Below, in pieces: positions 1 to 6,745 of a stretch of DNA of 12,468 nucleotides. The first letter of the stretch is position 1; each line of letters starts with the position of its first letter. Source of the stretch: CAYTLW01 sp964438735 (GTDB lineage: Bacteria > Myxococcota_A > UBA9042); contig CAYTLW010000180.1 in NCBI GenBank assembly GCA_964438735.1, positions 1 to 12,468 on the forward strand. Reading direction: 5' to 3'. The notes beneath the pieces are model-generated. The model did not search any database, had not been told where the DNA came from, and saw only the letters and a program-made list of their open reading frames with translations. The position numbers and the translations under genes are program-made.

Positions 1-100
1 GCGTTGGGGGGGGGTGTGGGGGCCCCCCCCCCCCCGGCGGGGGGGGGGGGGGGGGGGGGGGGCCCCCCCCCCCCCCCCGCCACCTCCGGGCCCCCCCTTT
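1..100. repeat. Poly-G/poly-C low-complexity stretch, probable assembly artefact
   Basis: The first 100 bases are almost only G and C homopolymers: a C run at 23-35, a G run at 39-62, a C run at 63-78 and a C run at 91-97. The G run followed directly by the C run forms a perfect inverted repeat. Such blocks are typical of dark-cycle poly-G reads and their complements being assembled at a contig end. Reading frames that pass through here give only glycine/proline strings, so no coding is assigned. A natural G-tract is possible but less likely. Confidence 0.75.
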
Positions 101-157
101 CATCATCGGGGCCGCTGCGGCAGAGTGCAACACACGTCCCGTTTGATGGAGGTCCAG

Positions 158-1249
158 GTGAAGCAGCACAGCGCCTCAATTGTCATCCCGCTGGCGGTCC
201 TCGTGACCGCGGCATGCGTGGAGATCGGCCCCGAGTATCCCGAGCGCGAGGCGGCGCAGATGCTCGAGGCGGCGACCGTCGATCCCGCCGACGTGAACAC
301 CACCCTGTTGCGGGTGATGAGCTACAACATCAAGTTCGGCGGCGCCCGCATCGACTTCTTCTTCGACGGTTGGGGCGAGCGCGTGCACATGACCGCCGCA
401 GAGGTGCAAGACAACCTGGACGGCGTGCTGGCGCTCATCGACGAGGTCGACCCGGACATCCTGCTCCTGCAGGAGGTGGATCGCGACAGCCGGCGCACCG
501 CCTTCGTCGACCAGGCCCAATACCTGCTCGACAACAGCAAGCTGAACTACGGCGCCTACAGCCACGCCTGGAAAGCCAACTTCGTTCCTGATCATGGCCT
601 GGGCAAGGTCGACATGGGGGTGATGATCGCCTCCCGCTACCCGCTCGAAGACGCCGAGCGCATCGACCAGGGGGTCATCGACGAGCAGGATCCCTTCACC
701 CAGGCCTTCTACCTGCGCCGGTGCATGCTCAAGGCCGGCGTGCGCATCTCGCCCGGCCGCCTGGTGCACGCGCTCAACGTGCACACCGCCGCCTACTCCA
801 CCGACGGCACCAAGCAACGCCAGATCGACCAGGTGCATGCCGAGGCCAAGGCCATCAAGGGCGCGCTCATCGTGGGCGGCGACTTCAACGCCCTGCCGCC
901 TGGCGCGAGCAAGCTGGAGGGCTTCGAAGATGAAAAGGCCGTGCTGACGGCCGAACCGGTCCACTATCGCGGGGAGAGCACCTGGATGCAGGGCATGTAC
1001 GACCTGCTCAATCCCGCCATTCCCCTGGCCGACTACAAGGCTGATGAGAAGCGCTATTACTCCGCCTCGGTCAACAAGGACGTGTTCTGGACCCGCCGCC
1101 TGGACTATCTGTTCAGCCGCGACCAGTGGAGCGCCGGTGCGACGATCCTGCAGCGCCCCGGCGACAAGTGGCTCAGCAAGCCGATCGTCAATGACCCCAT
1201 GAAGCTCAGCGATCACGCTCCCGTGGTCGCGCTGCTGCCGCTGCAATGA
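158..1249 (+). CDS. Endonuclease/exonuclease/phosphatase-fold lipoprotein
   Basis: A 363-residue protein of the EEP (DNase I-like) superfamily, whose members hydrolyse phosphodiester or phosphomonoester bonds using a divalent metal. The family landmarks are in order: MSYNIKFG with N57, LLLQEVD with metal-binding E106, GGDFNALP with D242 and N244, and a C-terminal SDH triad at 351-353 supplying the catalytic histidine. The N terminus is a short basic region, a hydrophobic stretch and VTAAC (C20), which looks like a lipoprotein signal with a non-classical lipobox, so the enzyme probably acts outside the cytoplasm. I chose GTG 158 because GGAGG at 148-152 sits 5 nt upstream; ATG 146 in the same frame is the alternative. 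Its stop lies 23 nt before the start of the next gene, suggesting co-transcription. Substrate (nucleic acid, phospholipid, inositol phosphate) cannot be told from sequence. Confidence 0.88.
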   Translation: MKQHSASIVIPLAVLVTAACVEIGPEYPEREAAQMLEAATVDPADVNTTLLRVMSYNIKFGGARIDFFFDGWGERVHMTAAEVQDNLDGVLALIDEVDPDILLLQEVDRDSRRTAFVDQAQYLLDNSKLNYGAYSHAWKANFVPDHGLGKVDMGVMIASRYPLEDAERIDQGVIDEQDPFTQAFYLRRCMLKAGVRISPGRLVHALNVHTAAYSTDGTKQRQIDQVHAEAKAIKGALIVGGDFNALPPGASKLEGFEDEKAVLTAEPVHYRGESTWMQGMYDLLNPAIPLADYKADEKRYYSASVNKDVFWTRRLDYLFSRDQWSAGATILQRPGDKWLSKPIVNDPMKLSDHAPVVALLPLQ

Positions 1250-1272
1250 CCCATTGCTCAGACGAGGACACC

Positions 1273-2157
1273 ATGCATCGCCCCGCGCGTCGCACCCTGG
1301 CCACGCTCTGCATCGCCACCGCCATCACGGCGTGGGCGGCCGGCCCCAATCCAGCCACCGCCCAGGCCGTCGAAGCCGCCGTACCGGTCGACCTGGCCGC
1401 TGGCGCCACCGGCTTGAACACCCATCCCCTCTTCGAGCCTGGCGATACCGCCTTGCTCTCCGCCCGCCCCTGGCAGGTGGGGGTCTTCGGCCCGCTGCGC
1501 TGGCGCTACGACGATCGCACCGAGCTGTCCGGCCATCCCCTGGCCTTCCTGGTGGCACCCAACGCCATGATCAAGCGACAGGTCTGGCACCAGGGCGACC
1601 TCTGGCTGGCCGTGCGCGGCGGTCTTGGCGTGCCGACCGGCCTGCTCAAGCTGGCCCAGACCCAGTTCTGGGGCGACCAGTACAGCATCGGCTGGATGCT
1701 CAGCCTGGACGTCGCCGTCATCGCCACCTGGCAACCCGCCGGCAGCCCCCTGGCCCTGTCCCTGCACCTGCGCGAGCGCTGGGCGCCAACCCTCATCGGC
1801 GAGACCGACATCGTGCACAACGACACGCCTCTGCTTGAAGAGTCCGTCGCCCACATCACCGACGGCCCGACCACCATCATCGGCCTGGACATCGATATGT
1901 ACCCGGGCGAACGGCTCGCCTTCTTCGTCGACCTGGACGTGCAGTGGTCGCCGGCCAGCGGTCCCTTCGCCGACGACGCCAACATCGACCTGCGCGGCAA
2001 GATGATGGCCGCCTGGGCCTGGTCGACTCGCGTGTCCACCTCGTTGGGATTCATGTGGGTCAGCTCCCGTCTGGACAGGCAGCGCTTGAACGGATTCCTG
2101 CCGGTGCCCGGCTTTGGCATCCCGTTGCCGCTCATCGACGTCACCTGGCGCTGGTAG
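1273..2157 (+). CDS. Hypothetical secreted protein, probable outer-membrane beta-barrel
   Basis: A 294-residue protein I do not recognise by family. The N terminus is a clear Sec signal peptide: basic residues R3, R6 and R7, a hydrophobic core, then an A-x-A site at A30-Q31-A32. The mature part has no hydrophobic helix but many stretches of alternating hydrophobic and polar residues. It ends in V-T-W-R-W, with an aromatic last residue and alternating hydrophobics, which fits the C-terminal signal read by the BAM outer-membrane assembly machinery. I chose ATG 1273, preceded by GAGGA at 1264-1268. An upstream ATG at 1246 overlaps the previous stop (ATGA) but would put nine non-signal-like residues before the signal peptide. 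It probably shares a transcript with the EEP-fold lipoprotein. Function and ligand are unknown; the barrel assignment is an inference from pattern. Confidence 0.75.
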   Translation: MHRPARRTLATLCIATAITAWAAGPNPATAQAVEAAVPVDLAAGATGLNTHPLFEPGDTALLSARPWQVGVFGPLRWRYDDRTELSGHPLAFLVAPNAMIKRQVWHQGDLWLAVRGGLGVPTGLLKLAQTQFWGDQYSIGWMLSLDVAVIATWQPAGSPLALSLHLRERWAPTLIGETDIVHNDTPLLEESVAHITDGPTTIIGLDIDMYPGERLAFFVDLDVQWSPASGPFADDANIDLRGKMMAAWAWSTRVSTSLGFMWVSSRLDRQRLNGFLPVPGFGIPLPLIDVTWRW

Positions 2158-2286
2158 CGAGACCCCAGCGCCGGCTTGCAGGTGCCCGATTCTTCATTGC
2201 GGCCACAGGGCTAGGATCGTAGAGTGCCCCTGCTCGCGCGCGGAAGAGGGGTCCATCATGCGCGGGCCGAGGCCAGAGGAGATAGC
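2158..2286 (+). promoter_or_regulatory. Intergenic gap with possible promoter
   Basis: This is the largest non-coding gap between genes in the window (129 nt) and so the likeliest place for a promoter driving the Cys-rich lipoprotein and the genes after it. TAGGAT at 2212-2217 resembles a -10 element, but no good -35 hexamer lies at normal spacing, so the site is weak. No terminator-like hairpin with a T run is seen. AGGAG at 2277-2281 lies 5 nt before ATG 2287 and is a good ribosome binding site. Confidence 0.25.
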
Positions 2287-3120
2287 ATGAGGCTCATTCA
2301 TATCGCCGGTTTTGCGCTCTGCGCCGGTCTGCTGGTCATCGGCGGTTGCGCGGGCGGATCGGCCGTCGCCGGCCCCGGTCTCAATCCCAGCGACCAGGAT
2401 GGAACCAGCAACGGCAAGGACGGCGCGGTCGATCCCGGTGAAGATGGCGGCTCCCTGGAGGACGCAGGCGATCCCGGAAACACCGACGGCGGCGGCGGCG
2501 GCATCTGCGGCGATGGCAAGTGCGAACCGCCCCTGGAGACGACCAAGTCCTGCCCGCTGGATTGCGATGACAAGCCCAAGCCGGAGTGCGGCAACGGCGA
2601 GTGCGACCCGGGCGAGAACGTCTTCTCATGTCCCAAGGATTGCGGCATCGGACCGGGCCCCGTCTGCGGCAACGGCGAGTGCGAAGAAGGCGAAAACGCG
2701 GAGAACTGCGAAAAGGACTGCGGCGGCAGCGGCGGACCGCTGGAGTGCGCGGCCAAGAACTGCCCCAAACAGTACGAGCAATGCCTCGACCACGGCGGCT
2801 GCGCCAAGCTCATCGGCTGCATGAAGAATTGCGACGCCGACGACTGCTACTCCGCCTGTGTCTCCCAAGCCGGCGGCGGCGCCCTGCAGGCCTTCGGCCC
2901 CCTGGCTTCCTGCGCCCAGGAGCACGGCTGTGGCGACGAGGGCCCCGAGTGTGGCAACGGCAAGTGCGAGGACGGTGAGAACCAGTATTCCTGCCCCGAC
3001 GACTGCAAGAAGCCGCCCCAGCCGGTCTGTGGCAACGGCAAGTGCGAAGAGGGCGAGAACATGTTCACCTGCCCCACCGATTGCGGCGGCCCCAAGCCCC
3101 AGTGCGGCAACGGCAAGTGA
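2287..3120 (+). CDS. Cys-rich repeat surface lipoprotein, N-terminal part up to an in-frame TGA
   Basis: As read, this encodes 277 residues. The N terminus is a lipoprotein signal ending VIGGC with lipid-bearing C21, then a flexible linker rich in Asp and Gly (about 22-73), as in surface lipoproteins of myxobacteria-like organisms. From residue 74 come short repeats with cysteines spaced CX4C-X8/9-CX3C (C-G-N-G-K-C ... C-P-K-D-C): three units, a 62-residue ten-cysteine module (2746-2931), two more units, and a sixth that breaks at its second cysteine. TGA at 3118-3120 replaces the TGC expected there. The same frame then continues open with six further repeats and other domains to 4290, so this is very probably the front half of one 667-codon gene. 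ATG 2287 is supported by AGGAG 5 nt upstream. If the stop is real, the product is a shortened but still lipid-anchored protein. Molecular role unknown; adhesion or scaffold functions are guesses. Confidence 0.8.
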   Translation: MRLIHIAGFALCAGLLVIGGCAGGSAVAGPGLNPSDQDGTSNGKDGAVDPGEDGGSLEDAGDPGNTDGGGGGICGDGKCEPPLETTKSCPLDCDDKPKPECGNGECDPGENVFSCPKDCGIGPGPVCGNGECEEGENAENCEKDCGGSGGPLECAAKNCPKQYEQCLDHGGCAKLIGCMKNCDADDCYSACVSQAGGGALQAFGPLASCAQEHGCGDEGPECGNGKCEDGENQYSCPDDCKKPPQPVCGNGKCEEGENMFTCPTDCGGPKPQCGNGK

Positions 3121-3891
3121 GAACCGGGCGAGAACTTCTACACCTGCCCCAAGGACTGCGGCGACAAGCCGCCCGTCTGCGGCAACGGCAAGTGTGAGCC
3201 TGGCGAGAACCCCTTCAGCTGCCCGAAGGACTGCGACAACGTGCCCAAGCCTGTCTGCGGCGACGGCAAGTGCACCCCGCCCGAGAATCCCAAGAGCTGC
3301 CCCAAGGATTGTGATGGACCGCCACCGCCATGGTTCTGCGGCGACGGAAAGTGCACCCCGCCCGAGAACAAGAACAACTGCCCCAAGGACTGCGGCAAGG
3401 CGCCCAGCCCGATCGATTGCGTCAAGGACAAGTGCAGCAAGCAGGTCAAGACCTGCGTCGCCGACAAGGACTGCGAGAAGATCATGGACTGCGCCGCCAA
3501 GTGCGAGGGCATCCAGTGCATGATCTCGTGCTGGCAGAAAGGCGGCGGCAAGGGGCAGAACCTGTTCATGCCGGTGGCGCAATGCGCCCAGCAGAAGAAC
3601 TGCCTCAGCGGCGGACCGCCCCAGCCCATCTGTGGCAACGGCCAGTGCGAGCCCGGCGAGTCCTCCATGAGCTGCCCCAAGGACTGTGGCGGCACCTCGG
3701 ACCTGCTGACCTGCACCAAAAAGAACTGCCCCAAGCAGTACGAGCAATGCGTCAACGACAAGGCGTGCAACAACGCCATCAACTGCATGAAGTCCTGCTC
3801 ATCGGACGCCTGCTACGAAAAATGCGCATCGCAAAGCGGCGGCACCAAGGTCTTCCAGCAGTTCGCCCAGTGCGCCATCTCCAGCGGATGC
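2746..3891 (+). repeat. Three copies of a ten-cysteine module (2746-2931, 3418-3603, 3712-3891)
   Basis: Three blocks of 62, 62 and 60 codons, separated by C-G-N-G-x-C units, share all ten cysteines: CX4C-X6-C-X5-C-X5-CX3C-X4-CX3C-X15/17-C-X5-C. Copies A and C are closest and share KNCPKQYEQC; copy B has diverged most. CX3C pairs in Lys- and Gln-rich sequence suggest short helices tied by disulfides. I do not recognise this module as a named domain. Confidence 0.85.
3118..3120 (+). other. In-frame TGA replacing a conserved repeat cysteine
   Basis: Codon 278 of the Cys-rich lipoprotein gene is TGA where all eleven other repeat units have a cysteine codon at the second position of C-G-N-G-x-C. 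One C-to-A change from TGC explains it. Coding continues in the same frame for 389 codons, with cysteine spacing kept throughout. Candidates are a sequencing error, a recent nonsense mutation, readthrough, or recoding. A selenocysteine insertion hairpin is not convincing here (see rejected items). Confidence 0.9.
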
Positions 3892-4290
3892 GTGCCGGGT
3901 GGCCCGCCCAAGCCCGTCTGCGGCAACGGCCAATGCGAGCCCGGCGAGTCGCCCAACAACTGCCCCAAGGACTGCGGTGGCAGCAACAAGGGCAGTTGCA
4001 AGGGCCAGTGCGGCAAATACCAGCAGAACTCCCCCTGCCAGTGCGACCAGCAATGCGTCGAATTCGGCGACTGCTGCAAGGACTACAAGGAGTACTGCAG
4101 CGGCCCGAATCCCGGCCCCGTCTGCGGCAACGGCATCTGCCAGCCGCCGGTGGAGACCAGCCAGAGCTGCCCCCAGGATTGCGGCAGCTCCAAGAAGCCC
4201 TGCAAGAGCAAGAAGGACTGCAAGGACACCGAGATCTGCTGCGGGCAGCCCGACGGCCAGTACTGCGTCGCCATCGGAAAGTGTGGCTGA
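3241..4290 (+). CDS. Cys-rich repeat lipoprotein, C-terminal part after the stop (open from 3121)
   Basis: This is the in-frame continuation of the lipoprotein that starts at 2287. The frame is open from 3121; the coordinates use the first possible restart, GTG 3241, with GAAGGA 10 nt upstream, but that purine run is part of the repeat coding and the fragment has no signal peptide, so independent translation is doubtful. Reading on from 3121 come repeat units 6 (rest) to 9, ten-cysteine module B (3418-3603), unit 10, module C (3712-3891) and unit 11. Next is a somatomedin-B-like domain at 3997-4098 (CKGQC ... CQCDQQC ... DCCKDY ... C, matching that family's cysteine pattern), then unit 12 and a final small knot with C-x5-DC and a CC pair from 4201. 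Somatomedin-B domains usually mediate extracellular protein binding. If the TGA is an error, merge with 2287-3120 into one 667-residue protein; if real, this is a pseudogene remnant. The stop overlaps the next gene by 8 nt. Confidence 0.72.
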   Translation: MPKPVCGDGKCTPPENPKSCPKDCDGPPPPWFCGDGKCTPPENKNNCPKDCGKAPSPIDCVKDKCSKQVKTCVADKDCEKIMDCAAKCEGIQCMISCWQKGGGKGQNLFMPVAQCAQQKNCLSGGPPQPICGNGQCEPGESSMSCPKDCGGTSDLLTCTKKNCPKQYEQCVNDKACNNAINCMKSCSSDACYEKCASQSGGTKVFQQFAQCAISSGCVPGGPPKPVCGNGQCEPGESPNNCPKDCGGSNKGSCKGQCGKYQQNSPCQCDQQCVEFGDCCKDYKEYCSGPNPGPVCGNGICQPPVETSQSCPQDCGSSKKPCKSKKDCKDTEICCGQPDGQYCVAIGKCG

Positions 4291-4972
4291 TCCCCCGCGC
4301 CTGAGCCTGGTCGTCGCCGCCCACAACGAGGCGGCCACCATCGCTGACGTGCTGCGTCGCGCGGTCGCCGCCATGGGCGAGCCCTGCGAGGTCATCGTCG
4401 TCGATGACGGCTCATCGGACGACACCGGCAAGCGGGCCACCGACGCCGGCGCCCGGGTCATCCGCCTGTCGCCCAATCGCGGCAAGGGAGTGGCCCTGCG
4501 AACGGGCATCGACGCCTCCACCGGGCGGTGGCTGATCTTCATCGACGCCGATGGGCAGGACGATCCCGACGAGATCCCCAAGCTGCTTGCCGAAGCGAAG
4601 GAGGGTGTCGTACTGGTCAACGGCTCGCGCTTCCTGGGCAGCCTGCGCGAGGGTGCCATCAGCGGTCCCAACCTGGTCGGCAACCTGGTCATGACCGGTC
4701 TGCTGGACCTGCTCTTCCTGGCCCGGATCACCGACAGCCAGGCCGGTTTCCGGCTGGTTCACGGGCCCACCGTGCGCGCCTTCGACCTGCGCGCGGTGGA
4801 GTATGAGATCGAGACCGAGATGCTGATCGCGGCGTTGCGCTCCGGTATGAGGGTCGTCGAGGTGCCGGTCAACCGTTATCGCCGCGCCGCTGGGGTCACG
4901 GATTTCCGCCGGATTCGCAATGGTCTCCGGATTCTGAAGATGATCGTACGCGAACGTGTGAGCGGTCGATGA
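4283..4972 (+). CDS. Family 2 glycosyltransferase, polyprenyl-phosphate sugar synthase-like
   Basis: A 229-residue GT-A fold enzyme of family GT2. Visible landmarks are the opening strand LSLVVAAHNE, the nucleotide-binding VVDDGSSDDT (D41, D42), NRGKGVALRTG at 65-75, the metal-binding DADGQ at 88-92, GSR, and DSQAGFRL. This set resembles dolichol/polyprenyl-phosphate mannosyl- or glucosyltransferases (DPM1-type), which move a sugar from a nucleotide donor to a lipid phosphate on the cytoplasmic face. It lacks the C-terminal membrane helices of GtrB/ArnC-type members, so it would be peripheral. The start is the least certain point: GTG 4283 overlaps the upstream stop by 8 nt, follows a GGAAAG run, and places the first strand directly after the start. 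Translational coupling to the Cys-rich lipoprotein frame is likely, so the premature TGA at 3118 could reduce its expression. The sugar is unknown. Confidence 0.88.
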   Translation: MADPPRLSLVVAAHNEAATIADVLRRAVAAMGEPCEVIVVDDGSSDDTGKRATDAGARVIRLSPNRGKGVALRTGIDASTGRWLIFIDADGQDDPDEIPKLLAEAKEGVVLVNGSRFLGSLREGAISGPNLVGNLVMTGLLDLLFLARITDSQAGFRLVHGPTVRAFDLRAVEYEIETEMLIAALRSGMRVVEVPVNRYRRAAGVTDFRRIRNGLRILKMIVRERVSGR

Positions 4973-5035
4973 CCGCCCGGCGCAGACTTGGACACATCCC
5001 GGCGCGCTGACGTACTCTCGGCCGCCGGGGGCGTC

Positions 5036-6745
5036 ATGCAGCGACGTACATTCCAATACATCGTGCTGGCCATCGCTGCGTTCACCTTTACCATCGCGTT
5101 GCTGCGTTTCGACGGCCCGGCCAAGGGCTACTGGGATACCTACATCACCGCGCCGGCGATGTTCATGAACAGCCAGCCGGTGGACTTCGTGCTCGCCGAC
5201 GGCAGCCCCGCCTTCGAACCGACGCTGCAGGGCGTGCTGCCCGATGACCTCATCGACAAGGATGACTTCGGCATCATCACCAAGGATCAGCGCCTGGGCA
5301 GCGGCGTGGTGGCGTCGGCGTTCTTTGCCTTCTTCGGCTTGCTGGGCTTCCGGGTGCTCTTCGCCGCCGCGGTGGCGCTGATCATCCCGTTGACGGTGCT
5401 GCTCTTCGGCGCCTTGCAGAATCGCATCGGGCTCAGCCAGGCCCTGCGCGGCGAGGTGCCGCCCAGACGTGAGCAGGGATTGGCGGTCGCCTCGGAGTGG
5501 TGCGCCCTGGCCGGCGGCGTGCTGCTGGCCTGGAATCCCTTCGTGATCTCGGTCGACCGCCTCAACGCCAACCTCTTCGCCCTGCCGATGATGTTGCTGG
5601 TCTTGTGGTTGCTGGTCGCCCATCGGCCGCGCTGGCTGCTGGTCGGGCTGGCATTCGGCGTGCTGGCCACCATCCGCAACGAGGCCGTCTGCTTCGTGCC
5701 GGCCATCTGCTGGTGGTACCTCAAGCCTGCGAAGTCGATCTCGCTGCCTCGCCGATTTGGCTGGCTGGTGGGCGTCGGTGCCTTGACCCTGGTGGCCATG
5801 GCGCCCGTGCTTTATTTCAAGGGCCAGGCCTTCGGGAATCCATTCCTGCACCCCAGCCAGTACCCACATTTCCAGGGCTTCCGACCCGAGTTTGCGCACA
5901 GCCTCCTCGGTTGGGATTTCACGTTCAACGGTCTCTTCAACTGGCCCCTGCACGACCACCTGGTGCGCACGCCGCACTTCGCCTTCCCCACCTGGCTGCT
6001 CTTTCCGCTGGTCACCCTGCGCGCTCTGGGCACCTTGGGCATCGCGGTGATGCTCTACGGCGCCTGGGCGCTACATGCCCACCAGCGCGACGTCTCGATC
6101 CTGCTGCTGGCGTGGGCGAGTCCCGTCTACCTGCTCTTTGGCCCACAGGAGAACTGGGAGGAGGTCAAGATGACCTTCATGCTGCTGGCCTGGGCGCCCC
6201 TGGCCGTGTGGGTGCCGGCTGGTCTGCTGGCCGCCTGGGGCGGCGACTGGGCCATGGTGACCGGCGAGCGTTCGCCCAAGGAGACCAGCTGGTGGGAGGC
6301 CATGCGCATCCCGGTGACGACCCTGTTGCTCGTGGCCTTCCTGGCCCACGTCGGCCTCTACCTGGCCAGCACGGTCCGCGCGCCGGCCGATGAGCGCTGG
6401 TACGTGCGCTTCCCCAACGCCGACAAGGTCAAGAACCCCGACGCCCAGGCCGGCCTGGCCGAGCGCGATCGCAACGAGTGGCGCTACTTCCAGAGCTACG
6501 AGACGCCAGAAGAGATCGCCCGCGAGCGCGCCAAGCTGACCGCCGGCTGGCCGTGGCCCGCCGTCTACCTGCCGCTGAACTGGGATTTCGCCCGCGAGGC
6601 CGGCGAGATGGTCGATGAAGCCGGAGAGCGCCACCTGCGCGTGCTGGAGATCTGGGGTTACATCTATGGCACCCGGCGCTGGCCGGCGGGCGCCGGACCA
6701 GGAGGCGGTGGGTCAGGAGGCGCAGGGTCAGGAGGCGACGGTTGA
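5036..6745 (+). CDS. Polytopic membrane protein, GT-C-like glycosyltransferase candidate
   Basis: A 569-residue integral membrane protein with about ten to eleven predicted helices from residue 9 to about 445, then a soluble tail of about 100 residues rich in Trp, Arg and Glu, and a Gly/Ser end. The first loop after helix 1 carries acidic residues in LLRFDGP and GYWDTY (D26, D34), the place where GT-C enzymes hold their catalytic aspartate. Together with the GT2 gene 63 nt upstream, this suggests an enzyme that uses a polyprenyl-linked sugar on the outer face of the membrane. I do not recognise a specific family, so the role is an inference from topology and context. ATG 5036 was chosen: it begins just before the first helix and has a G-rich run (5027-5031) upstream. 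TTG 4988 in the same frame is an alternative. The end overlaps the next gene by 4 nt (TTGA). Confidence 0.72.
   Translation: MQRRTFQYIVLAIAAFTFTIALLRFDGPAKGYWDTYITAPAMFMNSQPVDFVLADGSPAFEPTLQGVLPDDLIDKDDFGIITKDQRLGSGVVASAFFAFFGLLGFRVLFAAAVALIIPLTVLLFGALQNRIGLSQALRGEVPPRREQGLAVASEWCALAGGVLLAWNPFVISVDRLNANLFALPMMLLVLWLLVAHRPRWLLVGLAFGVLATIRNEAVCFVPAICWWYLKPAKSISLPRRFGWLVGVGALTLVAMAPVLYFKGQAFGNPFLHPSQYPHFQGFRPEFAHSLLGWDFTFNGLFNWPLHDHLVRTPHFAFPTWLLFPLVTLRALGTLGIAVMLYGAWALHAHQRDVSILLLAWASPVYLLFGPQENWEEVKMTFMLLAWAPLAVWVPAGLLAAWGGDWAMVTGERSPKETSWWEAMRIPVTTLLLVAFLAHVGLYLASTVRAPADERWYVRFPNADKVKNPDAQAGLAERDRNEWRYFQSYETPEEIARERAKLTAGWPWPAVYLPLNWDFAREAGEMVDEAGERHLRVLEIWGYIYGTRRWPAGAGPGGGGSGGAGSGGDG
6699..6743 (+). 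repeat. Three 15-bp tandem repeats, each holding AGGAGG
   Basis: Three copies of a 15-bp unit (caggaggcg plus six variable bases) start at 6699, 6714 and 6729 and encode the Gly/Ser-rich tail of the membrane protein. Each copy contains a perfect AGGAGG (6700-6705, 6715-6720, 6730-6735). The last one lies 6 nt before TTG 6742 and serves as the ribosome binding site of the next gene. The repeat unit is a multiple of 3, so copy-number change would not shift the frame. Confidence 0.9.

Larger units (their letters stand above)
2506..4182 (+). repeat. Twelve C-G-N-G-x-C type coding repeats
   Basis: Twelve units of about 19 residues plus a Pro/Gly/Lys-rich spacer share cysteines at positions 1, 6, 15 and 19 (CX4C-X8-CX3C). 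The typical form is C-G-N-G-K-C, E-P-G-E-N, C-P-K-D-C. Units begin for example at 2506, 2587, 2665, 3103, 3631, 3919 and 4123. The first and last units differ from the rest by one extra residue and a P-P-[LV]-E-T stretch. DNA similarity between units (a core close to tgcggcaacggcaagtgc) is high, so recombination or misassembly here is plausible. Similar repeats occur in secreted proteins of myxobacteria and relatives; their function is not settled. Confidence 0.9.

Noticed and set aside
176..1246. Antisense frame of 356 codons opposite the EEP gene
   Set aside because: The + strand frame carries all catalytic motifs of the EEP family; the antisense product has none.
3118..3165. TGA at 3118 as a selenocysteine codon with a SECIS hairpin
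   Set aside because: Sec for Cys is a logical idea, but the only stem seen downstream (GGGC with GCCC around a long loop) is weak, and nearly the same bases follow normal cysteine codons in other repeat units. Nothing suggests a redox site here.
2626..3747. Antisense frame of 373 codons across the Cys-rich repeats
   Set aside because: Ala/Leu/Val-rich periodic text is simply the complement of the cysteine repeats; no start signal or known motif. It crosses the TGA site but gives no reason to prefer this strand.
2506..4182. Regular repeats as a CRISPR array or non-coding satellite
   Set aside because: The period varies, units are in frame, and conservation follows codons for cysteine and glycine, so this is protein repeat coding.
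4412..5977. Long antisense frame of 521 codons
   Set aside because: It lies opposite two well-supported genes, is rich in His, Gln, Gly and Arg as expected of a shadow frame in high-GC DNA, and shows no domain motif.
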